Position numbers and translations under genes: made by a program. Shown piece by piece: positions 31,735-40,591 of a stretch of DNA of 54,300 bases; positions within the stretch are counted from its first letter, which is position 1, and every line of letters starts with the position of its first letter. Location of the stretch: NCBI GenBank assembly GCA_033764095.1, contig JANRJF010000023.1:1-54300 (forward strand), read 5' to 3'. The notes under the pieces were generated by a model. It saw only the letters and a list, made by a program, of their open reading frames with translations, searched no databases and was not told the DNA's origin. Source of the DNA: JBDTMT01 sp033764095 (GTDB lineage Bacteria > Desulfobacterota > Binatia > HRBIN30 > CADEER01).

Positions 31735-32898
31735 ATGCGACCGCTTTCCCGTTTAGTCTTGGCCTTCGGGATCCTGATGAGCTCGCCCTCGACGGCGGCA
31801 GAACTCATCCAGGTCGTTGACGTAACGATCCTCACGATCCCCGCGGGCGGTTGCCCTACGGCCAGTCATTCTCAGTATCTGCCCGCTGCACCTCCCCCTG
31901 GTGTGCAGTCCCTGACGTCGGCGCTCCGGATAGACCAGGTCGTTCCGATAGGACCCTGCGACGGCCCCCCTGCGGCTGGCATCCAAGTCGTTCTTCGGAT
32001 CGATTGCACTCAACTGCCGTGCGATGGACAGGCCGTTCTCTACGAAGGGAATAGTCGAGGTCCCGTGATCCCGGCGGACGGCGTTGTCCGCCTGGTGTCA
32101 TACGCGCTGTATGCTCCCCCGTTCGGTGTTGGTGAGGAGACCTACTACGTGGCCCGCACCGACTGTGGAGATGGTATCGTTGCGGGCTGGGAAACCTGCG
32201 ACGATGGCAACACCCTCGACGGGGACTGTTGTTCTGCGCAATGCGATCAAGAGGCCGATGGCAATCCATGCTCCGATGGCGATGTTTGCACGTTGGAGGA
32301 TCGCTGCCAGAACGGGATATGCGCGAGCGTGGGTGACGCCGACTGCGTGGATGGGGATGCCTGCACAAGAGACCACTGCGATCCGACACTCGGGTGCATC
32401 CACGATCCCAGCCGATGGCAAGAGTGTGCGCATGCGGCCAAGAGCCAGATCCTCGTCAAGAACTCGGACGACGACGGCAAGGATCGGTTGCTCTGGAAAT
32501 GGCTGCAGGGCGACGAACTGAGCCCCGCCGAGTTCGCCGATTCGTCTCAAGCCTCATACGCCGTCTGCATCTACGCAGGAAACGACGCTGGCTTGGTTGC
32601 ACAGGCCGGCGTGCCTGCAGGCACAGGCTGGGAACCTCTCGGAGCGACACGATATCGCTTCAAGGAAGCGACCCCCGATGGCCTCGACAAGGTTATACTT
32701 GGTGGTGGAGCGACAGGCCGGGCAAAGGCGATTATGATGGGCAGGGGAGCCTCCTTGCCGGACATCGCTCTCCCGCTCGAGCCGCCGCTCGTCATGCAGT
32801 GGAGACGCGAGAATTCGTCCCTGTGTCTGGAGAGCGTGTTTTCTGCAGATGACGTCGTGAAGAACAACACAGAGTTGTTCAAGGCGCGCAACCCGTAG
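31735..32898 (+). CDS. Secreted cysteine-rich protein (bacterial-type cargo gene in the phage)
   Basis: The 387-residue product begins with a signal peptide (PLSRLVLAFGILMSS...STAA). The centre carries the CGDGIVAGWETCDDGNT/DGDCCSAQC motif (residues about 143-170), the Cys-rich repeat known from myxobacterial and related secreted proteins. It is followed by CSDGDVCTLEDRCQNGIC and CVDGDACTRDHCDPTLGC. A C-terminal globular part of about 150 residues is unrecognised. GC content and codon use are visibly lower than neighbours. It separates terminase from portal, so it looks like a moron or recent insertion of host-lineage origin. Confidence 0.75.
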   Translation: MRPLSRLVLAFGILMSSPSTAAELIQVVDVTILTIPAGGCPTASHSQYLPAAPPPGVQSLTSALRIDQVVPIGPCDGPPAAGIQVVLRIDCTQLPCDGQAVLYEGNSRGPVIPADGVVRLVSYALYAPPFGVGEETYYVARTDCGDGIVAGWETCDDGNTLDGDCCSAQCDQEADGNPCSDGDVCTLEDRCQNGICASVGDADCVDGDACTRDHCDPTLGCIHDPSRWQECAHAAKSQILVKNSDDDGKDRLLWKWLQGDELSPAEFADSSQASYAVCIYAGNDAGLVAQAGVPAGTGWEPLGATRYRFKEATPDGLDKVILGGGATGRAKAIMMGRGASLPDIALPLEPPLVMQWRRENSSLCLESVFSADDVVKNNTELFKARNP

Positions 32899-32919
32899 CA
32901 CCTTGCAGCGCTGCTGCCC

Positions 32920-33015
32920 CGCTTAAACCCATCACCCGCCGTGGCGTTGATCTCCTTGATGGCCCGTTCGAGGGCGTCGCGGACGCACTTGACGTTGTAG
33001 CGCACCGCCAGCTAC
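32920..33015 (-). pseudogene. Short gene remnant on the opposite strand
   Basis: On the minus strand about 30 codons read like real protein (RYNVKCVRDALERAIKEINA), with third-position GC like coding DNA, but there is no complete gene. It lies directly beside the cargo gene and may be debris from the insertion. The surrounding gap 32899-33135 otherwise holds only the hairpins described next. Confidence 0.3.
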
Positions 33016-33049
33016 ACGCTGTTTCAGCAACACCGTAGCGATCCCGAAT

Positions 33050-33110
33050 GAGGGCGCTGCGCTCGGAGCAACACTCCTGAGCCGGCGCCCTCTTTCTTTT
33101 CCGGCTCAGG
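33050..33110. terminator. Nested hairpins before the portal gene
   Basis: CCTGAGCCGG (33076-33085) pairs perfectly with CCGGCTCAGG (33101-33110) around a 15-nt pyrimidine-rich loop. An alternative pairing GAGGGCGC (33050-33057) with GCGCCCTC (33085-33092) excludes the first. There is no T-tract after the stem, so termination or attenuation is only a possibility. Confidence 0.35.
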
Positions 33111-33135
33111 AACCCGCGAGGGGAGGCCTGGGCTG

Positions 33136-34938
33136 GTGGGACGGCGACGGAAGTGGCGGCACGGTGGAAGCGGCGCACCAGCGCCGCGACATGACGGCGC
33201 GCCCGCGGGCCAGCCGCCACGCGTCCCTGCCGCGCGCGGTGGCGGCGGCTACGGCCGCACCGCACGCGCGCTCGCCTCTGGTGTCCTGCCGTACGACGAG
33301 CACGTCGATGCCGTCGCCGAGGTCTACACGCGCGCCGCCGGCGAGCTCGCCAGTGAGCTGCGCGACGGCGACCTCGACGAGCTGCAGCACGAGACCTTCG
33401 CGTTGCTGAACCGCCCTGACGTGATGGCAAAGGCCGTGCGCCTCGAGCCCGGCTGGTACCAGGCGTCGGGCAACACGCTGGTCGGTCACCCGCGCCAGCA
33501 CAGCGCCATCCTGCACATCAACGAGTTCGGCGTCGTCGACAGCCCCGATGCCAAGTCGCGCTGGTTCGAGAAGCCCGGCCTGAACGGCTTCACGCTGCTA
33601 CGCGACATGGCGCAGGTCGACATCCTGGCGGCGATCGACCTCACCTTCATCCGCCAGGCGCTGCGCTTCATGCGGCCGGAGGTCGACGAGCTGCCGCAGG
33701 GGCTGCGCATCGCGCGCGTCGACGGTGAGAAGATCACCGACGGGGAGAAGCCCGAAGTGCAGCGCCTCGAGCGGATGCTGTTCAACGGCGGCGACGTCGA
33801 CGACTACTTCGAGCGCCGGCGCCTGCAGCGCTCAGACCTGGTCAGCTTCGCCACCAAGTACCTGCGCGACTCGTTGGCCGCCGACGCCTGCCCGATCGAG
33901 CTGACGCGCACGCCGGCCGGCAAGCTGTCGGGCTGGCACAACGTCGACTTCACGACCTTCCGCCTCTGCAGCGAGTACGGCTACGAGGGCCGCGACGAGA
34001 TCGGCGCCGTGCAGCTGCTCGACGGCGTCCCGCAGCTCGCCTTCGAGCAGCGCGACTTCCTCTACGAGATCCGCAACCCGCGCACCGACATTCGCTCCGG
34101 CGGCTACGGCTACGCCGAGAACGAGATGCTGCTGCGCATGGTCACCGGGTACCTGAACACGGTCGACTTCAACCTGGCAGGGCTCAACCGGAACGCCACG
34201 CCGCGCGGCATCCTGACCCTGATCGGCAAGGGCATCTTCAACGACGGCAACCAGCTCGACGCCAACAAGCGCCTCATCCAGGCGATGATGACCGGGCCGC
34301 AGAACCGCTTCAAATTCCCGATGATCGCGGCCGAGGACGGCCCCGGCGCCATCTGGACGCCGATGGACCAGTTCGACGAGATGCTGTTCATGCGGCTCGT
34401 CATCTTCCTGGTGGCGATCGCCTGCGCCGTGAAGGGCTGCGATCCAGCGGCGCTCAGCTTCGACAGCTTCAGCTCGCGCACCTCGTCGCTCTCCGGCAGC
34501 GACACCGAGGAGAAGCTGTCGTTCAGCCGCAACAAAGGTCTGCTGCCGGTCCTCGACTTCGCCGAGCGCATTCCGTCGATCCTCGTCGGCATCGCCAACC
34601 CGAAGTACCGCGCCAAGCTGGTCGGGCTGCACGAAGAGGACGAGCAGCGGAAGCACGAGCTGATCAAGCTCAGCTCGACCACCGACGAGATCCGGGCGAT
34701 GCGCGGCGCCGAGCCGCTCGAGGACGAGGTGCTGGGCGGCGCGATCGCCGGCAACCCGCCGATGATGGGCCTGTACATGGCCCGTCAGGGCGTGAACGCG
34801 GCCGGCGGCGACCAGGGCGACGAGGACGGCGCCGACGACGCGCCGCCGCGGCCGAAGACGAAGCCGCGCACCCGCGAGGACGACGACGCCATCACCAAAG
34901 CGGCCGTCGTGGTGATCCACCGTGACGTCGAGGCCTGA
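33136..34938 (+). CDS. Phage portal protein
   Basis: The 600-residue product starts at GTG 33136, after GAGGGGAGG. An Arg/Gly-rich leader precedes the portal-type core: PGLNGFTLLRDMAQVDILAA, then VDFTTFRLC near 277, IRNPRTDI near 317, then GYAENEMLLRMVTGYL near 335. A helical stem/crown segment and an acidic, Pro-rich tail follow. The pattern NPRTD...YG.SE followed by a long helix is usual for portals. It forms the dodecameric DNA entry ring, consistent with its place after terminase. The stop overlaps the next ATG (TGATG). Confidence 0.82.
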   Translation: MGRRRKWRHGGSGAPAPRHDGAPAGQPPRVPAARGGGGYGRTARALASGVLPYDEHVDAVAEVYTRAAGELASELRDGDLDELQHETFALLNRPDVMAKAVRLEPGWYQASGNTLVGHPRQHSAILHINEFGVVDSPDAKSRWFEKPGLNGFTLLRDMAQVDILAAIDLTFIRQALRFMRPEVDELPQGLRIARVDGEKITDGEKPEVQRLERMLFNGGDVDDYFERRRLQRSDLVSFATKYLRDSLAADACPIELTRTPAGKLSGWHNVDFTTFRLCSEYGYEGRDEIGAVQLLDGVPQLAFEQRDFLYEIRNPRTDIRSGGYGYAENEMLLRMVTGYLNTVDFNLAGLNRNATPRGILTLIGKGIFNDGNQLDANKRLIQAMMTGPQNRFKFPMIAAEDGPGAIWTPMDQFDEMLFMRLVIFLVAIACAVKGCDPAALSFDSFSSRTSSLSGSDTEEKLSFSRNKGLLPVLDFAERIPSILVGIANPKYRAKLVGLHEEDEQRKHELIKLSSTTDEIRAMRGAEPLEDEVLGGAIAGNPPMMGLYMARQGVNAAGGDQGDEDGADDAPPRPKTKPRTREDDDAITKAAVVVIHRDVEA

Positions 34939-35498
34939 TGCCTGCGCTCGAGCTGCTCGTCGCGCTGGCGACCGCGGCGTTCATCCTCTGGCGGATCGCC
35001 GCCTACCAGTGCGCGCTCGCGCACCGCAGAGACGCCATCACGGCCGTCTGGACGGCCATCGACCCTGACGAAGGAGGACCTATGTCAACGATCACCGGCA
35101 CGCTCGAGATGGAGCGTGGCCAGCGCAAGCGCATCACCATCACCGGCCTCGATCGACGCCGCCAGTTCGTCGACCTCGAGGCGCTGATCCTCAGCGTCGC
35201 CGGCGCGCCCGTGGTGCGCGTCGAGGAGGAGACCGACCCGGCCTTCCCCGACTCGTTCATCGTCACCGCGCTCGATGTCGGCGAGTGTGACCTGCAGCTG
35301 GAGTGCGACGCGCGGCCCGGCGAGGGCAGTGTGGCGCTCGCCGACCGCCGCCACGTCGTCGTGCGCTCGCCGGATGCGATCGCCACGAAGTGGAACGAGG
35401 TCGATTTGCCGGACCTCGAGCCGGTGGGCGGCGAAGCCGGCACCGGCGAGCAGACCGGCGGCGAGCAGACCGGCGGCGACGACTCCCAGAACCAGTAA
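34938..35498 (+). CDS. Small head-region protein; membrane-like leader and Ig-like body
   Basis: ATG 34938 gives 186 residues with a hydrophobic start (LELLVALATAAFILWRIAAY). A second in-frame ATG at 35082 has a much stronger ribosome site (AAGGAGG) and would yield only the body, 138 residues. The body has a beta-rich pattern (GQRKRITITGLDRR, RVEEETDPAFPDSF, CDLQLECDARPGEG) like an Ig-like or decoration domain. A Gly/Thr/Glu-rich tail ends it. Possibly two proteins are made from one frame. Function unknown. Confidence 0.6.
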   Translation: MPALELLVALATAAFILWRIAAYQCALAHRRDAITAVWTAIDPDEGGPMSTITGTLEMERGQRKRITITGLDRRRQFVDLEALILSVAGAPVVRVEEETDPAFPDSFIVTALDVGECDLQLECDARPGEGSVALADRRHVVVRSPDAIATKWNEVDLPDLEPVGGEAGTGEQTGGEQTGGDDSQNQ

Positions 35499-35525
35499 CC
35501 GTACCGCCGACGACGGGAGCCTCGC

Positions 35526-36641
35526 GTGGATCGCGTGGAGATCAGAGGGCAGCTCAGCACCGCGGAAGCCGCGGCGGCCTGGGTTGCCCTCTTCCCGTCG
35601 CCGGGCGTCTACGACGTCACCGCCGCCGAGCACCTCCATAAGGCGGCGAGCGCCGGGTCCGAGGAGAGCTTCGACGAGTGGTTCTTGCGGCGCCTCTTCG
35701 AGGTCACCCGCGAACGCCTCCGCACGGCGCAGGACGCCATGTGGCAGGTGATGGACGACTTCCTGCGCGCCAACCGCGTCGTCGCGCCCAGCGCCGTCGA
35801 CCAGTGGGAGCTGCACCAACGCCTGTTCGACCTGTCGCAGGCCTCGACGGCGCGCATCGTCGGCCTGCGCGTGCCGGCGCCGGTCACCGAGCGCCTGCTG
35901 GCGATGGGCTGGCGGCCGGCCGAGGTCCTCGACTTCCCGGCGATCGCCTACCGCATCGGCCGGATCTACGAGCAGCTCGAGCAACACGCGCCGACGACCT
36001 GGCCGAAGCTGCTGGAGCTCGCCGGGTCCAAGCCGCTCGGCCTCATCGAGCAGGCCGCGATCGACCATGCGCGCGCGCGGGCCGGCATCTACCTGAAGCC
36101 GATCTTCGACGAGACCGGCGCCGTGTGGTCGGCGCAGCGCGAGCTGGCGCCGCTGCGCCGCCTCACCGCCGCCGCGATCGAGCAGCGCGCCGGCCGCCGC
36201 GCCGTCGCGCACGAGCTCGGCAAGGTTGAGCGCGCCCAGGGCGTCTTCCGCAACGCCGAGCGCGTCGCGCGCACCGAGATGGCGGAGGCCTCCAACCGCG
36301 GCAACTGGAACGCCACCTCGGGCGGCTGGGACGCCGAGCAGCTGCTCTACCGGCCGACGTCGTCGACGCCGTGCAAGGTGTGCCTGCGGCTCTTCAAGCT
36401 GCCCGACGGCATGCCGCGGCTGTACACGCGCGCCGAGGTCGAGGCCGGCGACGCCCTTGGCGTGAACAGCGGCCCGTCGAAGGACTGGCACGTGCGCATC
36501 GGGCCGATTCACCCGAACTGCGTCTGTCCGAGCTGGCAGCGCTGGCACGAGGCGATGCGACCACTGCTCGCACGGCGCGCGCCGGCGTTCGCGAAGATGA
36601 TCGCCGACCTGAAGGTGTTCCCGACCCAGGAGGCTGCATGA
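35526..36641 (+). CDS. Mu F-like head morphogenesis (minor head) protein
   Basis: The 371-residue product starts at GTG 35526. It is mainly helical, and residues about 240-345 carry the MuF pattern: NAERVARTEMAEASNRG, then CKVCLRLF, then GPIHPNCVCPSW. MuF-type proteins sit beside the portal inside the capsid, are often ejected with DNA, and can carry C-terminal toxins; none is visible here. Position two genes after the portal supports the call. It overlaps the next gene by 4 bp. Confidence 0.8.
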   Translation: MDRVEIRGQLSTAEAAAAWVALFPSPGVYDVTAAEHLHKAASAGSEESFDEWFLRRLFEVTRERLRTAQDAMWQVMDDFLRANRVVAPSAVDQWELHQRLFDLSQASTARIVGLRVPAPVTERLLAMGWRPAEVLDFPAIAYRIGRIYEQLEQHAPTTWPKLLELAGSKPLGLIEQAAIDHARARAGIYLKPIFDETGAVWSAQRELAPLRRLTAAAIEQRAGRRAVAHELGKVERAQGVFRNAERVARTEMAEASNRGNWNATSGGWDAEQLLYRPTSSTPCKVCLRLFKLPDGMPRLYTRAEVEAGDALGVNSGPSKDWHVRIGPIHPNCVCPSWQRWHEAMRPLLARRAPAFAKMIADLKVFPTQEAA

Positions 36642-37018
36642 CGCCGATGATGGTGACGCCGTACAGCACCATGGAGTCGACCGACGCGTCGTGCCTGCCT
36701 GACGCGCCCGCGGTGGCCGCCCCCGGCGATCACCGGCAGCTCGGGCCGGAAGAAGAGCTGTTGTTCGCCATCATCAACAACGCGATCGAGGACTACCTGC
36801 GCGGCGCGGCGCCCGCGCCGATGTACAGGCGCGCGCTCCGCGAGCAGGCGGAGATGTATTTCCTCTCGCCGCTGACGCATTGGGGCTCGTACCTCTATTG
36901 CTGCCGCGTCCTCGGACTGGATCCGCAGTACGTCTGGGACCACCGCGCCCATTGGCGGCGGTGGTACACCGGTGGCGGCCGAGCCCCGGGCATCGCCAGC
37001 GGACAGGCGGCCGCATGA
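36638..37018 (+). CDS. Unknown protein, first of a tandem paralogous pair
   Basis: The 126-residue product starts at ATG 36638 after GGAGG. A core of about 65 residues (ELLFAIINNAIEDYL, then YLYCCRVLGLDPQYVW) is shared with the following gene, including the CC pair and the LDPxYxW motif. Helical throughout. No family is recognised, though the pair looks like a small DNA- or capsid-associated module. Confidence 0.58.
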   Translation: MTPMMVTPYSTMESTDASCLPDAPAVAAPGDHRQLGPEEELLFAIINNAIEDYLRGAAPAPMYRRALREQAEMYFLSPLTHWGSYLYCCRVLGLDPQYVWDHRAHWRRWYTGGGRAPGIASGQAAA

Positions 37019-37359
37019 GCGTCGAGATCCTCGACGCGGCCACCGAAGCGCGGTGCGCCCCGGACATGATCGCGCCGCCGCGCGTCGGCGACGGACGCCA
37101 GCTGACGCCCTGCGAAAGCCTGGTCTTCGCGATCCTGATGGAGGCGATGCGCGACTACATGATTGGCCGACCGGCGATCCGCATGGACGCGGAGCGATGG
37201 TTCTGCGGTCGCAGTCGCGCATTCGGCCAGTACCGCTGGTGCTGCGACATCCTCAAGCTCGACCCGGAGTACCTCTGGGCGAATCGTCATCGCTGGAAGC
37301 TGGCGCAGCAGCAGAGCGGCAGCCGCACGACAGTGGTCGTGCTGCGCGCCGCGGCCTGA
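37015..37359 (+). CDS. Unknown protein, second of a tandem paralogous pair
   Basis: The 114-residue product starts at ATG 37015, overlapping its paralogue by 4 bp. It shares LVFAILMEAMRDYM, then YRWCCDILKLDPEYLW in the same order and spacing. The divergence between the two is large, so the duplication is old. Function unknown. Confidence 0.58.
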   Translation: MSVEILDAATEARCAPDMIAPPRVGDGRQLTPCESLVFAILMEAMRDYMIGRPAIRMDAERWFCGRSRAFGQYRWCCDILKLDPEYLWANRHRWKLAQQQSGSRTTVVVLRAAA

Positions 37360-37373
37360 CCACAGGGGGAACG

Positions 37374-37796
37374 ATGCAAGTCTCACGAAAGCACGTCACC
37401 GACTTCGAACGGCGCGTTGCCCGTGGCTTCGCTGCGATGCACGCGCGCCTCACCGACCTGCAGCGCCAGGTCGAGGCCCATGGCTTGGCGATCAAGGAGA
37501 CGCTGCACCTCTCGACCGCGCAGATGGCGCGCTTCCGCCAGCGCGTCGACGAGCTGCACACGGAGCTGTCGGCCGCGGCGGCAATCGGCGAGTGGCTGGC
37601 CGACCTCGGCCACGGCGTCAACGTCCCGGGCGCGTTCGCCCGCGCCATGACCTTTGCCGAGCTCGGCGCGCTCGAGCGTGAGGCGAGCTCGGTGACGCCG
37701 CCGGTCGAGGTCGACTTCTTCGACCTGATCGGGCCCGACCCCGAGGCGCGTCCGCAGGGCATGCTCGCGCGCTGGCTGGGGAGGCGCGCGGCGTGA
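37374..37796 (+). CDS. Coiled-coil phage protein, unknown
   Basis: The 140-residue product starts at ATG 37374. Residues 5-65 form a long amphipathic helix (VTDFERRVARGFAAMHARLT, then LQRQVEAHGLAIKE). A short globular end, FAELGALEREASS, follows. It overlaps the next GTG by 4 bp. A structural or scaffolding role is possible from position. Confidence 0.5.
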   Translation: MQVSRKHVTDFERRVARGFAAMHARLTDLQRQVEAHGLAIKETLHLSTAQMARFRQRVDELHTELSAAAAIGEWLADLGHGVNVPGAFARAMTFAELGALEREASSVTPPVEVDFFDLIGPDPEARPQGMLARWLGRRAA

Positions 37797-38026
37797 GCCC
37801 GACCAGCGCCACGATGGTGTGGCCGCGGCCGGCGCTGTTCGGCGTCTGGTACGCGGCGCACCCGGGCTGCGCGGCCGCGGCGTTCGAGCGCGCAGGCGTC
37901 GAGGCGGGCCTGCGTGTCGTGCTCGAGCCGGATGGGCTCGGCGGCGTCTTGGCGCTCGCCGAGGGTCGCCTGCCGGTGGTCTTCGTCACCGTCGCGCGCC
38001 ACCGGGCATACGCGCTGCTGAACTGA
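37793..38026 (+). CDS. Small unknown protein
   Basis: The 77-residue product starts at GTG 37793. It has a compact alpha/beta look (FGVWYAAHPGCAAAAFERAG, then LPVVFVTVARH), reminiscent of a small ferredoxin-like fold, without a named motif. It is kept because of continuous coupling with neighbours. Confidence 0.45.
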   Translation: MSPTSATMVWPRPALFGVWYAAHPGCAAAAFERAGVEAGLRVVLEPDGLGGVLALAEGRLPVVFVTVARHRAYALLN

Positions 38027-38036
38027 AGGAGGAGCG

Positions 38037-38519
38037 ATGGGAATCGGCGCACGTCTCATGGGCCTGTTGCGGCGGACACCGCCACCGCCGGCCGCCGCGA
38101 GCGGTTCAGCGCACGTGCTGCCGGGCGCGCTGCGTCATCCGTTGCCCGCCCCACCGGCGGAGGCCGCGCCGCGCCGCCGCGGCCCGCTCGCCCTGGTGCT
38201 GCGCGGCGGAGGCGACACGCTGGCCAAGTGCGGCTCGTCATTCGACGAGCGCATGCAGGCTGGGAGCATCGTCTTCTACGCGGCGCGCGAGGAGTACTCC
38301 GTCGCCCCAGTGCCGACGTCGACCACCGACGACATCCGGGAGCGCATCTTCCGCCTGCTCGAGGCCGCCGACACCACCGACGTCCTGACGCCGATCATGC
38401 GCCTTCCGAGTGATGCCCGCGCACGGCTGGTCGACCGCCTGCAGGCCTACGGCACCTACGAGGCGCTCCGCCTCGTTGCTGACATCGCGGATCGCGCGGC
38501 GGTCACTCCGGCGGCCTGA
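38037..38519 (+). CDS. Unknown phage protein
   Basis: The 160-residue product starts at ATG 38037 after AAGGAGG. A Pro/Ala/Arg-rich first half precedes a globular part (DDIRERIFRLLEAADTTDVL, then SDARARLVDRLQAYGTYEAL). No recognised domain. It ends one base before the InPase-RadC fusion gene. Confidence 0.5.
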   Translation: MGIGARLMGLLRRTPPPPAAASGSAHVLPGALRHPLPAPPAEAAPRRRGPLALVLRGGGDTLAKCGSSFDERMQAGSIVFYAAREEYSVAPVPTSTTDDIRERIFRLLEAADTTDVLTPIMRLPSDARARLVDRLQAYGTYEALRLVADIADRAAVTPAA

Positions 38520-38520
38520 C

Positions 38521-40122
38521 GTGTTCTTCCGACGCGCCGCCGCGCGCACCGCGGCGATCGACGAGCGCGCGCACCACGCCGCGACCTCTCCGCAGAACGA
38601 CCGGCCCGTGCCGACGACCGCGCAGATGAAGGCCGGCAACTACAAGCACGGCCACCTTCAGGTGCAGGGGCTGCGTATCGCCATCGAGAACCCGGCCGGC
38701 TCGGTGCGCTCGGGCGTCACCGCCGAGGGCAAGATTTGGCGCACGGTGCTGCAGCACCACTACGGCCGGCTGAAGGGCACCGAGGGTGCCGACGGCGACC
38801 AGGTCGACGTCTTCATCGGGCCGCATCCGGACAGCGAGCTCGTCTTCGTCATCGACCAGGTCCTCGGCAGCAAGTTCGACGAGCACAAGGTCATCGTGGG
38901 CGCGCAATCGGAGGCGGAGGCGCGCGAGATCTATCTGGCCAACTACCAGCGCGGATGGCAGGGCCTCGGCGCGATCACGGCGCTGCCGATGGCCGAGTTC
39001 AAGCAGTGGCTCGAGCACCACGACACCACCGTGCCGATGGCCACCAACCGGTTGCCGGCGCACCTGGTGTTCACGAAGGCGCGCGGACTGCTGCGGTGGC
39101 TGTTCCGCAAGGCGGACGTCCTGCAGCCGGGTAGCCGTGGCGGCCGCTTCTACATCGACCACGCCGGCCACATCCGGTACGGCGTGCCGCCCGATGCCGT
39201 GAAGCCGTTTGCCGGCGCGTCCTCAGCGCGGCAGGTCGCGCAGATCACGTCGAAGAAGAGCGGACTGTTCGCCGGGCGCGCCGTGCGCTCAACGGAGGAC
39301 ACTGCGGAGATCTTCCGCGGCATCGTCGACCACGATCGCGAGCGATTCTGGATGCTCCATCTCGCAGAGAACGGGCGCCCGCTCGCTGTCGAATGCATCA
39401 GCCAGGGCTCGATCAACCAGTCGATCGTCCACCCGCGCGAGACGTTCAAGAACGCGGTCGCGCTCGGCACCAAGCGCGTCGCGTTCGTCCACAACCATCC
39501 GAGCGAGGACCCGCGTCCGAGTAAGGAGGACGTCGACATCACCGAGCGCCTGCGATCGGTGGCTGGCCAACTCGGTATCGACGTCACGCACCATGTGGTC
39601 GTGGGCGGCCGCGGGTACTGCGATGTTGAAAACCCACAGCCCGTTCGTTGGAGCGATCCATCACCCACGAAGCGGCGTCAGCTGCGGCAGATTGAGGGGC
39701 AGATCGATCGTGACCCAGGCGACGTGCCATGGCCGCAGATCTTCGGCTCTCACATGCAAGGCGCGTATGACGTCGCCCGTGTCGGACGCGTGCTGTTCGA
39801 TCCCGGCGACCACCTGGCTGCGGTGCTGCTGCTCGATACCAAGATGAAGGCGGTGGGAATCTACCCGCTCGCCCACGAGTCGATCGACCAAGGCTTCGCG
39901 GGTCGCCTCGCCACCGTGCTTGCGGGATCCAACGCGAATTCGTTCGTCCTGGTGGCAAGCGCTGACGGACCGCAATGGCTGCGCGACTTGGATGCCGCAC
40001 ACGCCGTGGCGGAAGGGATCGGCAATCAGGTGGGCTTGGGCCTGCTCGATGCGGTCGCCGTAGCAGCCAACGGCTTCCATTCGGTCAGGGATGACGGTCC
40101 GATCTCGGGGGCGCGACTGTGA
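38521..40122 (+). CDS. InPase-like and RadC-like JAB fusion protein
   Basis: The 533-residue product starts at GTG 38521. Residues about 30-170 match the phage InPase-like domain (YKHGHLQVQGLRIAIENPAG, then GADGDQVDVFIGPHP, then DEHKVIVGAQSEAEAR). Residues about 250-390 are a RadC-type JAB domain with a complete JAMM zinc site: Glu291, His324-x-His326 and Ser334-x-x-Asp337 (HNHPSEDPRPSKED). Residues about 415-525 look like a second RadC fold without the His residues (LLLDTKMKAVGIYP, LGLLDAVAVAANGFHS). JAMM domains are metallo-isopeptidases; RadC's activity is unsettled. A processing role near capsid genes is an inference. Confidence 0.75.
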   Translation: MFFRRAAARTAAIDERAHHAATSPQNDRPVPTTAQMKAGNYKHGHLQVQGLRIAIENPAGSVRSGVTAEGKIWRTVLQHHYGRLKGTEGADGDQVDVFIGPHPDSELVFVIDQVLGSKFDEHKVIVGAQSEAEAREIYLANYQRGWQGLGAITALPMAEFKQWLEHHDTTVPMATNRLPAHLVFTKARGLLRWLFRKADVLQPGSRGGRFYIDHAGHIRYGVPPDAVKPFAGASSARQVAQITSKKSGLFAGRAVRSTEDTAEIFRGIVDHDRERFWMLHLAENGRPLAVECISQGSINQSIVHPRETFKNAVALGTKRVAFVHNHPSEDPRPSKEDVDITERLRSVAGQLGIDVTHHVVVGGRGYCDVENPQPVRWSDPSPTKRRQLRQIEGQIDRDPGDVPWPQIFGSHMQGAYDVARVGRVLFDPGDHLAAVLLLDTKMKAVGIYPLAHESIDQGFAGRLATVLAGSNANSFVLVASADGPQWLRDLDAAHAVAEGIGNQVGLGLLDAVAVAANGFHSVRDDGPISGARL

Positions 40123-40252
40123 AGCAGGTCGGCATCGTTCGGTTTGCCGTCGAGGAACATCACGCCGAAGGACGGATCGGGTGCTCGGTACGGCTCGGCC
40201 ACGGACACAGCGTAGGCGCCTGCCCACTGGCGGCGCAAGAGGAGGCGTCATC

Positions 40253-40588
40253 ATGAGCGAACGCATCAGCAAGCTCCGCGCGAGGGCCTTTGTCCTCACC
40301 AGCGCCAACACGTGGTACCGTATCGACTTGGACCCCGGCGTTTCGCGGCTGAAGCTGCAGCCGCGTGGCACCAATGACATCCTCGTCCGGTTCGAGGTGC
40401 CCCCCGGCACCGCTCCGGCCGCGGCGCCGGCGACCACCGACGCCGACCTGGCGACGGCGCGCGCCTGGACACTCGCCGGAGACCCGGGGCAGCTGATCGA
40501 GGAAGAGCTGACCGGCACCGGGCCGCGGACGATCTACGCCGCGTCTGGTTCGGCCGGCGCCATCCTTGAGGTCCTGCTCGGGAACTGA
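40253..40588 (+). CDS. Small beta-rich phage protein
   Basis: The 111-residue product starts at ATG 40253 after GAGGAGG. Strand-rich segments (AFVLTSANTWYRIDLD, SRLKLQPRGTNDILVRFEV) and the Pro/Ala linker fit a small virion or head-completion protein. No family is named. The preceding gap 40123-40252 shows nothing. Confidence 0.55.
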   Translation: MSERISKLRARAFVLTSANTWYRIDLDPGVSRLKLQPRGTNDILVRFEVPPGTAPAAAPATTDADLATARAWTLAGDPGQLIEEELTGTGPRTIYAASGSAGAILEVLLGN

Positions 40589-40591
40589 CCG

